Positions 1 through 4,944 of a stretch of DNA of 5,262 nucleotides are shown here, piece after piece (position 1 is the stretch's first letter; every line of letters starts with the position of its first letter). The notes below the pieces were generated by a model. It was given only the letters and a program-made list of their open reading frames with translations. It was not told the origin of the DNA and searched no databases. The position numbers and the translations under genes are program-made. This DNA comes from JBBRFH01 sp038224615. Its GTDB lineage: Bacteria > Planctomycetota > Phycisphaerae > Tepidisphaerales > Tepidisphaeraceae. The DNA is taken from contig JBBRFH010000242.1 of assembly GCA_038224615.1 (NCBI GenBank), forward strand, positions 1 to 5,262, given 5' to 3'.

Positions 1-1
1 G

Positions 2-40
2 AATGACCAATGACCAATGAATAATGACCAATGACCAATG
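2..40. repeat. AATGACC heptamer tandem tract
   Basis: Four copies of the 7-base word AATGACC occur as two adjacent pairs (2-15 and 23-36). Each pair is followed by a partial AATG, and the pairs are separated by an AAT insertion. The tract touches the left edge of the window, so its full length is unknown. The same word recurs on the far side of the SdpI-family gene at 929-942. Translated, it gives a low-complexity M-T-N-D-Q string that is not a real protein. I recall similar tracts between genes in planctomycete and verrucomicrobial genomes, but have not checked this. No function is assigned. Confidence 0.75.
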
Positions 41-52
41 CCGACGCCCGAA

Positions 53-138
53 GGTGCCACACGTCGGCGGTACTCCGCCGACCGGTGTGACGAAAGCCGA
101 ACGGCCCCGGTCTGGCGAGTCCCCCGACCTGTGGCACC
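53..138. repeat. Palindromic intergenic element B, copy 1
   Basis: This 86-base element is bounded by GGTGCCAC (53-60) and its exact reverse complement GTGGCACC (131-138). The left half contains a perfect 8-bp hairpin, GTCGGCGG (63-70) with CCGCCGAC (75-82), around the loop TACT. The right half is a diverged inverted version of the same unit, containing CGGTCTGGCGAGT. A second copy of equal length lies at 818-903 in the same orientation, and by eye roughly 70 of 86 positions agree with two compensating single-base indels. The pattern of two inverted hairpins around a short spacer fits a REP/BIME-like dispersed element. There is no coding content. Confidence 0.75.
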
Positions 139-267
139 GGGCGGAACTGGTACAGCGACTATGCGATGGGCGGGATAACGGACCGACGTTCAATGGCCTG
201 CACGGCGCCGACCAATTTTGAGTTTACCAAAACGCTCAGCGCGAGGCCGGTCCATTGCAGCGTTGGA
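139..267. other. Intergenic segment with no recognised feature
   Basis: This stretch lies between repeat copy 1 and the 3' end of the minus-strand SdpI-family gene. Similarity to the sequence after copy 2 continues for about ten bases past 138 and then fades. I see no convincing GC hairpin with a T-run that would terminate transcription leaving the minus-strand gene, and no credible ORF. Reading frames crossing it are composed mainly of repeat sequence. Confidence 0.5.
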
Positions 268-621
268 TTATACCCTCGGTCGATACCGCCGCGCAAAACG
301 CCAAGACTCGAAAACTGGGATCAGCACGAAAATTAACGGCGCTAAACCCAGCGTGAGCGTAAGGCCGGTGTGCGACTGGAGGGACAAAAAGAATGAGATG
401 ATGCCAGTGGCGATGAGGGGAATGGACCAAACGATCAACCGCTTACCGCCGAAGCGGTTGATAGTGAACCAAGCATCGTCTGACTGAAACGATTGGGGAA
501 AACGAACCCCGTAGAACGCGTTTCGACCAACTTGCCCCCGCACAAGCGGAATGGCCAGGCCGGCGCAAAGCAATCCTATGACTGTCCAACTGATGCCCAC
601 TGTGATCGCCACCGCATCCAT
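268..621 (-). CDS. SdpI-family integral membrane protein
   Basis: This 117-residue membrane protein has three predicted helices at about residues 4-27, 61-80 and 86-106, and a basic C-terminus (RFARRYRPRV). Between helices 1 and 2 is the family hallmark, an N-x-x-YG-hR-x-P motif (N34, Y37-G38, R40, P42) followed by DDAWFTINRFGGK (48-60). This matches the SdpI domain (SdpI/YhfL-type). In Bacillus, SdpI gives immunity to the SdpC toxin and sequesters the SdpR repressor, but most family members in other phyla are uncharacterised. Neither a toxin nor a repressor gene is visible here, so immunity should not be assumed. The start at 621 was chosen because GGAGG (plus positions 626-630) sits just upstream, with a short 4-base spacer. 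An upstream in-frame ATG at 666 would add 15 polar residues lacking family character. The gene stands alone on its strand and is flanked on both sides by copies of repeat element B. The family call is firm and the physiological role is unknown. Confidence 0.85.
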   Translation of the reverse strand: MDAVAITVGISWTVIGLLCAGLAIPLVRGQVGRNAFYGVRFPQSFQSDDAWFTINRFGGKRLIVWSIPLIATGIISFFLSLQSHTGLTLTLGLAPLIFVLIPVFESWRFARRYRPRV

Positions 622-698
622 GTTGCCTCCGAGGGTACAACTACTATCGATCCGTCTGTGCGCCATTCATCACGCCCCGGCAGCGTGCGTTTGTGGGA

Positions 699-728
699 AT
701 GATACTCCGTCTGGATCCGCAAGTGCAA
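699..728 (-). promoter_or_regulatory. Possible sigma-70-like promoter for the SdpI-family gene
   Basis: On the minus strand TTGCAC (plus 723-728) is followed by an 18-base spacer and then TATCAT (plus 699-704). The -10 matches the consensus at 5 of 6 positions, but the -35 matches only at the first three. Transcription would begin near 692, giving a leader of about 70 bases before the ATG at 621. Position and strand suit the gene, but the -35 is weak and promoter consensus in this phylum is poorly known. Confidence 0.3.
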
Positions 729-817
729 TGTGCAAAATCGTGGGAATGTCGCTTCGCTGCGCCAATCAGCATGCCGCACGAACCCGGTGCGAAGTTGTCG
801 CCGTGGGTGGCCTGGCG

Positions 818-903
818 GGGGCCACAGGCCGGCGGTACTCGCAGACCTGTGTGACGGTCGCCGAACCGCACAGGTCTGGCGAGTACGCCCGACCTGTGGC
901 ACC
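818..903. repeat. Palindromic intergenic element B, copy 2
   Basis: This is the second 86-base copy, in the same orientation as 53-138. Its right half folds into a strong hairpin at 869-898: CACAGGTC (869-876) pairs with GACCTGTG (891-898), then after one T-C mismatch GGCG (878-881) pairs with CGCC (886-889) around the loop AGTA. The left half (823-851, CACAGG to CCTGTG) is a degenerate inverted version of this hairpin, so the element is two inverted hairpins around a spacer of about 17 bases. It is non-coding. The same-length, same-orientation copies on either side of one gene make this a dispersed repeat family and not chance palindromes. Confidence 0.8.
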
Positions 904-928
904 GGGCCGACTGGCGTCGGGGAGGGCG

Positions 929-1010
929 AATGACCAATGACAAAATCCAAATGCCAAATGAATGCGCAAACCGCTACTCATTTGTCATTTGAGTTTTGTC
1001 ATTTGTCATT
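929..1010. repeat. AATGAC/CAAATG inverted repeat, 32-base arms
   Basis: The left arm 929-960 and right arm 979-1010 are reverse complements at 28 of 32 positions, separated by an 18-base loop (961-978). The left arm begins with AATGACCAATGAC, the same word that makes up the tract at 2-40. The arms are AT-richer than the surrounding DNA. The structure could act as a bidirectional transcription barrier between the divergent units, but no clean T-run supports calling it an intrinsic terminator. A dispersed repeat is the safer label. Confidence 0.75.
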
Positions 1011-1159
1011 GCTCCGTGGTCAATCCACCCCGATGCTCCTACGGACTCTTATGAATCTCGGCCAGTCGACCGAAGCGGGGGTGTCGGGGGTTGGCGGATT
1101 GGGGCGGCGACAGTGCTCGATCCCGTGAAGCGGCTGGCGGCGTGAGGGGAGAAGCGCTG

Positions 1160-1184
1160 CCGGGGCAACGGTGGATCGCCCCGG
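1160..1184 (+). other. GC hairpin in the operon leader
   Basis: CCGGGGC (1160-1166) pairs perfectly with GCCCCGG (1178-1184) across an 11-base loop, and two G-U pairs can extend the stem. It lies about 100 bases upstream of the ATP-grasp start. No T-run follows, so it is not a standard terminator. In sequence this GC-rich, a 7-bp stem can arise by chance. Confidence 0.3.
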
Positions 1185-1286
1185 TGATCGGCGCGCATGT
1201 GGGCGTCGATTGCCGTAGACCTGTGGGGGTGGGTGTGTTATCGTCCGTTGGAACCAACCGCACGAGACGAGCGCAAGAGTCGCAGA

Positions 1287-2756
1287 ATGTTTGAAAATTA
1301 CGAAGTCGGCAGCGTGTTCGACGAGATGTTCGTCGAGCCTGACTCGCCGCGCAAGCATTATGCCCCGGTGGCGCAACGGCTGATGGACATGGATGCCGAC
1401 GCTTTCGAGCGACGGCGTCGGATGGCCGACGTGCTGTTCCGTAACCAGGGGATCACGTTCACCGTTTATGCCGACAAGCGCGGCGTCGAGAAGATTTTCC
1501 CGTTCGATCTCGTGCCCCGGATTGTCCCGCACGATGAGTGGGATCTGCTGGAGCGCGGGCTGATCCAGCGCATCACCGCGTTGAACCTCTTCTGCCAGGA
1601 CATCTATCACGAGCAGCGGATCCTGAAGGAACGGATCATCGACCCGGAGCTGATCTACGGCGCGAAGATGTTCCGCCGTGAGATGATGGGCGTGAACGTC
1701 CCGCGGAACATCTACATGCACATCTGCGGCACCGACCTGATCCGCGGCAGCGATGGCATTTACTATGTGCTGGAGGACAACGGGCGGACGCCTTCGGGCG
1801 TGTCGTACGTGCTGGAGAACCGCGCGGTGATGAAGCGCGTGCTGCCGTCGCTGTTTAACCAGTACCGCGTGCGGGCGATCGAGGATTACCCGTTCAACCT
1901 GCTCAACACGATGCAGCACGTCGCGCCGCCGCACGTGAAGGACCCGACGTGTGTGATCCTCACGCCGGGCATCTACAACAGCGCGTACTTCGAGCATACA
2001 TTCCTGGCGCGGCAGATGGGTGTCGATCTCGTCGAAGGCCAGGACCTGGTCGTCGAGAACGGCTACGTCTACATGCGCACCACCGCAGGGCTGCGGCGGG
2101 TGGACGTGATCTACCGCCGGCTCGACGACGACTTCCTCGACCCGCTGGCGTTTCGGCAGGACAGCATCCTGGGCGTCGCGGGGCTGATGAACGCGTATCG
2201 CGTGGGCAACGTGGCGCTGGTGAACGCGGTGGGCACGGGCGTTGCGGACGATAAGGCGATTTATCCGTTCGTGCCGGACATGATCAAATTTTACTTGGGC
2301 CAGGACGCGATCCTGCCCAACGTGCCGACGTACATCTGCGCACGGCCGGACGACCTGAAGTACGTGCTGGAGAACCTCGACAAGCTCGTGGTGAAATCGA
2401 CCAATGAGTCCGGCGGCTACGGCATGCTGATGGGGCACCAGTCGACGAAGCAAGAGCGCGAGATCTTTGCACAGAAGATCAAGGATGAGCCGCGCGATTT
2501 TGTCGCCCAGCCGGTGGTGCAGCTATCGCAACACCCCAGCTTCTGCGACGGCGGGAATGTCATCAGCAACGACGGAACGCGGAAGTTTGAAGGCCGCCGG
2601 GTCGATCTGCGGCCTTATATTCTTTACGGCGAAAAGGTGATCGTAATGCCGGGAGGATTGACGCGCGTCGCGCTGCGGCGGGGCTCGCTGGTGGTCAACA
2701 GTTCGCAAGGCGGCGGCAGCAAGGACACGTGGGTGCTGGAGGACGACGCAACATGA
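1287..2756 (+). CDS. Circularly permuted ATP-grasp family protein (Anbu-cluster type)
   Basis: This 489-residue cytosolic protein belongs to the circularly permuted ATP-grasp family (COG2308; DUF404/DUF407) and has about the usual family length. Family landmarks are the opening FDEMF (11-15), the block YYVLEDNGRTPSGVSYVLEN (159-178), YFEHTFLARQMGVDLVEGQD (234-253), DVIYRRLDDDFLDP (273-286), GNVALVNAVGTGVADDK (307-323), the glycine-rich nucleotide loop VVKSTNESGGYGM (368-380), and C-terminal RRVDLRPYIL (437-446) and GGLTRVAL (456-463). ATP-grasp enzymes join a carboxylate to an amine through an acyl-phosphate. For this cluster a peptide- or amide-ligase role has been predicted from genomics, without a proven substrate. 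An ATG at 1197 would add 30 residues unlike the family, so 1287 is preferred although it has only a weak AAGAG (1275-1279) upstream. The gene is first in the operon, and its stop overlaps the next start (ATGA, 2753-2756). Confidence 0.93.
   Translation: MFENYEVGSVFDEMFVEPDSPRKHYAPVAQRLMDMDADAFERRRRMADVLFRNQGITFTVYADKRGVEKIFPFDLVPRIVPHDEWDLLERGLIQRITALNLFCQDIYHEQRILKERIIDPELIYGAKMFRREMMGVNVPRNIYMHICGTDLIRGSDGIYYVLEDNGRTPSGVSYVLENRAVMKRVLPSLFNQYRVRAIEDYPFNLLNTMQHVAPPHVKDPTCVILTPGIYNSAYFEHTFLARQMGVDLVEGQDLVVENGYVYMRTTAGLRRVDVIYRRLDDDFLDPLAFRQDSILGVAGLMNAYRVGNVALVNAVGTGVADDKAIYPFVPDMIKFYLGQDAILPNVPTYICARPDDLKYVLENLDKLVVKSTNESGGYGMLMGHQSTKQEREIFAQKIKDEPRDFVAQPVVQLSQHPSFCDGGNVISNDGTRKFEGRRVDLRPYILYGEKVIVMPGGLTRVALRRGSLVVNSSQGGGSKDTWVLEDDAT
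2738..2742 (+). promoter_or_regulatory. Ribosome binding site of the alpha-E gene
   Basis: GGAGG sits inside the end of the ATP-grasp gene, ten bases before the ATG at 2753. It supports that start over the in-frame ATGs at 2759 and 2762, for which the spacing would be too long, and over 2810, which has only a weak GAAG upstream. It is one of the two clear Shine-Dalgarno sequences in the window. Confidence 0.6.
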
Positions 2757-3760
2757 CCATGATGTTTGACCCCGCATCGGGCGTCCAGCACAACGTCGAA
2801 GCGCGTCCCATGCTCTCGCGCGACGCCGACAGCATGTACTGGATGGCGCGCTACGTCGAGCGTGCCGAGCACGTCGCCCGGCTCTTGCGAGTCCACATGG
2901 TGCTGCTGACGGACGTGGGTGATCTGACGCCCGTGCTCGAGCACCAGATGTGGCTGACGATCCTTTCCACGATGCGTGTCGGCGAGGAGCCTGAGGGCAA
3001 TGAGCCGCTCAGCACGCGCATCGCCCACTTTATGACGTTCGACCTGAACAACAACAGCTCGATCGCCAGTTGCATCGCCAAGGCCCGCGAGAACGCCAAG
3101 GCGATCCGCGAGAGCATCAGCAGCGAGATGTGGGAATGTCTGAACATGCTCTACTGGGGCATCCAAGGCGACGATGCGCGGCCGCGCTATGAGGAGTCTC
3201 CGGACGATTATTTCTACCGCATCATGACCGGCTCGATGCTCTTCCAGGGGCTGACCAACCAGACAATGGCCCACGACCAGCGCTGGTGCTTCACGCAGGC
3301 GGCGAAGTATTTGGAGCGGATCGACGTCACGGCGCGGGTGATCGCGACGCGCTTTGAGGTGCTGACGGGCATGGCGACCCAGCTCGATCAGCCGATCCGC
3401 AACATCCACCTGATGGGCGTGTTGCGGAGTTGCTGTTCGCTTGAATCGTACCGGCGGCTTCACCTGGCCGATCTGGACGCGACGCGGATTGCGCAGTTCC
3501 TGATCCTGCAGGCGGATTATCCACGGTCGATCCGGTTCTGCCTCGAGCAGGCCCGGCAGGCAATCGAGCAGATGCGCATCAGCAACGGCCAGCGTTCGCC
3601 GAGCCTGCCCGAGCGAATTCTCGGGCGGCTCGGGTCGCAGCTCGAATACGCCGACATGAGCGAGATCCTCGCCGAGGGGCTGACGCCGTTCCTTAAACGA
3701 ATCGAAGACGGTGCCAACGAGGCGAGCGTACAGTTGCAGCGGTCGTATTTCCTATATTGA
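2753..3760 (+). CDS. Alpha-E domain protein (COG2307), Anbu-cluster partner
   Basis: This 335-residue, largely helical protein is of the alpha-E family (COG2307; formerly DUF403). The core starts with the family signature LSRDADSMYWMARYVERAEH (21-40). Further conserved blocks are NNNSSIASCIAKARENAKAI (99-118) leading into RESISSEMWECLN (119-131), DQRWCFTQAAKYLERIDVTA (175-194), and FLILQADYPRSIRFCL (249-264). Its biochemical activity is not established. It nearly always travels with the circularly permuted ATP-grasp protein, so joint action with it in the predicted ligation is the usual inference. The start overlaps the upstream stop by four bases and has GGAGG (2738-2742) upstream, which implies translational coupling. 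The first 19 residues precede the point where many relatives begin, so an alternative start is Met20 at 2810. A 75-base gap holding a strong inverted repeat follows. Confidence 0.93.
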   Translation: MTMMFDPASGVQHNVEARPMLSRDADSMYWMARYVERAEHVARLLRVHMVLLTDVGDLTPVLEHQMWLTILSTMRVGEEPEGNEPLSTRIAHFMTFDLNNNSSIASCIAKARENAKAIRESISSEMWECLNMLYWGIQGDDARPRYEESPDDYFYRIMTGSMLFQGLTNQTMAHDQRWCFTQAAKYLERIDVTARVIATRFEVLTGMATQLDQPIRNIHLMGVLRSCCSLESYRRLHLADLDATRIAQFLILQADYPRSIRFCLEQARQAIEQMRISNGQRSPSLPERILGRLGSQLEYADMSEILAEGLTPFLKRIEDGANEASVQLQRSYFLY

Positions 3761-3761
3761 C

Positions 3762-3817
3762 GTAGAACGGGCGTCTCGCCCGTTTCTGCAAAGACACGGG
3801 CGAGACGCCCGTGCTAC
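3762..3817. repeat. Perfect GC inverted repeat between the alpha-E and transglutaminase genes
   Basis: The left arm ACGGGCGTCTCGCCCGT (3767-3783) and right arm ACGGGCGAGACGCCCGT (3796-3812) are exact reverse complements, separated by a 12-base loop. GTAG (3762-3765) and CTAC (3814-3817) extend the pairing after one mismatch. Each arm is itself a small palindrome, ACGGGCG and CGCCCGT around TCT or AGA, so the RNA can fold as one long hairpin or two short ones. The sequence begins one base after the alpha-E stop and ends 18 bases before the next ATG. I recall this motif as a common dispersed repeat in planctomycete genomes. There is no T-run, so it is unlikely to be a full terminator, but it could stabilise or attenuate the upstream transcript. 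Confidence 0.85.
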
Positions 3818-3835
3818 GACGAAAGCGAGAGCACC

Positions 3836-4840
3836 ATGCTTCTCAAGATCATCCATGAGACCGAACTGACGTACAGCGCGCCGATCACCGAATCGGTCGT
3901 CGAGCTGCGCATGTTTCCGCGCCAGGAAGCGCAGCAGCACCGGCTCAGTTTCGAGCTGAAGCTCGCGCCGTACTCGGCGGTACACAGCTACTTCGACTGG
4001 CTGGGCAACACCGTCCACTCGTTCACCGCCAACGGCGTACACGAATCGATCAAGATCGTCGCCACCAGCGTCGTCGAGACCGAGAAGATGACGGTGATGC
4101 CCGAGACGCTCCCCGACACCTGGCCGATGCGGCCCACGGAGGATTACCGCCTCTGGGATTACCTGCAGTTCAGCGGGCCGGTCGTCAATTCGCCGGCGCT
4201 GGCGGACCTCGCCAAGGAACTTTACGCGCGCCCCGGCATCCGCGTTGGCGAGTTGGGGCAGCGGATGATCCGCCTGATCAATATGAAGTTCGAGTACCAG
4301 AAGGGCATCACCACCGCCGCCAGCCCGGTGTCCGAAGTGCTCGAACTCCGCGCCGGCGTCTGCCAGGATTTCACGCACCTGATGGTCGCGCTGGCCCGTT
4401 CGATGAGCATCCCGGCCCGTTACGTCAGCGGGTTGTTGCATCCGGATGACACCGATCGCGAACGCTTTCGCGGCTACACGCAGAGCCATGCGTGGTGCGA
4501 GCTGTACTTTCCGAGCTACGGCTGGATCGGCTTTGATCCGACCAATAGCTGTGTCGCCGGCGAAAACTACGTGAAGGTCGGCGTCGGTCGCGACTATCGG
4601 GACGTGCCGCCCAATAAGGGCCTGTATCGCGGGCAGGCGAAGGAGTCGATGAACGTCACCGTCCACACGCAGCAGCTCGACGTCATACCGGCCGACTTGT
4701 TCCCCGAAAAAATCATCCCGCTCGGCGTGCTCAGCGTCAGCGGCGGAACAGTCCCCTTGAAGCGCATCGAGGGCCACCACCAGGAGCACGCCCAGCAGCA
4801 GCAACAGGAAAAGGCCGGACAGATGCAGCAACAGCAATGA
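3836..4840 (+). CDS. Transglutaminase-like cysteine hydrolase (Anbu-cluster type)
   Basis: This 334-residue protein has an N-terminal beta-rich bacterial transglutaminase N domain (about 1-85), opening MLLKIIHETELTYSAPITES, and a transglutaminase-like papain-fold core (about 120-240). The Cys-His-Asp triad is visible: Cys176 in LRAGVCQDFTHLMVALAR, His218 in SHAWCELYFP, and Asp234 in GWIGFDPTN. No signal peptide is seen, so it is probably cytosolic. Bacterial members are often proteases or amide hydrolases and not crosslinkers, and in Anbu clusters a protease or deconjugation role has been predicted. The last 20 or so residues form a low-complexity tail rich in Gln and His (HHQEHAQQQQQEKAGQMQQQQ spread over 314-334), which looks like an appendage to the catalytic core. 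The ATG at 3836 has only a weak purine stretch, GAGAG at 3827-3831, upstream. It is the start at which the family N-terminus begins. Confidence 0.93.
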   Translation: MLLKIIHETELTYSAPITESVVELRMFPRQEAQQHRLSFELKLAPYSAVHSYFDWLGNTVHSFTANGVHESIKIVATSVVETEKMTVMPETLPDTWPMRPTEDYRLWDYLQFSGPVVNSPALADLAKELYARPGIRVGELGQRMIRLINMKFEYQKGITTAASPVSEVLELRAGVCQDFTHLMVALARSMSIPARYVSGLLHPDDTDRERFRGYTQSHAWCELYFPSYGWIGFDPTNSCVAGENYVKVGVGRDYRDVPPNKGLYRGQAKESMNVTVHTQQLDVIPADLFPEKIIPLGVLSVSGGTVPLKRIEGHHQEHAQQQQQEKAGQMQQQQ

Positions 4841-4842
4841 AA

Positions 4843-4944
4843 ATTTGCGATTGCCGATTTGCGATTTGCGATTGAATGTGCGACATCGGCATCTGTACCG
4901 TCTTGAATTTTTCAATCGCAAATCGAAAATCGGCAATCGCAAAT
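4843..4944. repeat. 34-bp near-perfect inverted repeat overlapping the anbu start codon
   Basis: The left arm 4843-4876 and right arm 4911-4944 are reverse complements at 33 of 34 positions, around a 34-base loop (4877-4910). The arms are built from the repeated word ATTTGCGATT. The left arm starts two bases after the transglutaminase stop codon, and the right arm ends on the A and T of the anbu ATG (4943-4945), so the palindrome fills the whole gene junction. The right arm contains no Shine-Dalgarno sequence. As RNA, the stem would bury the anbu initiation region. As DNA, it looks like an inserted AT-rich repeat unit in a GC-rich operon. Confidence 0.85.

Larger units (their letters stand above)
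622..1286. other. Long intergenic region between the divergent SdpI-family gene and the Anbu operon
   Basis: These 665 bases separate two divergently transcribed units and hold no credible gene. In order they contain a possible promoter for the minus-strand gene (699-728), palindromic element B copy 2 (818-903), an AATGACC/CAAATG inverted repeat (929-1010), a G-rich patch (1077-1107), and a GC hairpin (1160-1184). Open frames here are short, disagree between strands, and translate mostly repeat sequence. No strong promoter for the operon is evident. A TTGCCG (1210-1215) and TGTTAT (1236-1241) pair has a 20-base spacer, which is too long to trust. Confidence 0.6.

Noticed and set aside
2..40. 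Possible CRISPR array from the regular short repeats
   Set aside because: The repeat unit is only 7 bases, with no unique spacers of constant length and no cas genes in view.
24..221. 65-codon plus-strand open frame at the left edge
   Set aside because: It is made almost entirely of the AATGACC tract and element B. It lacks a ribosome site and any family similarity.
551..940. Overlapping open frames on both strands upstream of the SdpI-family gene
   Set aside because: They contradict one another, run through element B, and have Arg/Pro/Ser-rich shadow composition with no conserved motif.
1210..1241. Possible promoter TTGCCG ... TGTTAT for the operon
   Set aside because: The spacer is 20 bases, both boxes are imperfect, and the sequence between is G-rich. 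It is not better than chance.
1020..2453. 477-codon open frame on the minus strand
   Set aside because: It lies antisense to the well-conserved ATP-grasp gene. Its translation is rich in His, Arg, Val and Asp with no family motif, the usual shadow of a GC-rich gene.
2624..3463. 279-codon open frame on the minus strand
   Set aside because: It is antisense to the alpha-E gene and the end of the ATP-grasp gene, with the same shadow composition and no recognisable domain.
3762..3817. Intrinsic terminator between the alpha-E and transglutaminase genes
   Set aside because: The hairpin is strong, but no T-run follows on either strand. It lies inside a conserved gene cluster that would need read-through.
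3752..4942. 396-codon open frame on the minus strand covering the transglutaminase gene
   Set aside because: Its ends are translations of the two intergenic inverted repeats and its middle is antisense to a gene with an intact catalytic triad. It is not a gene.
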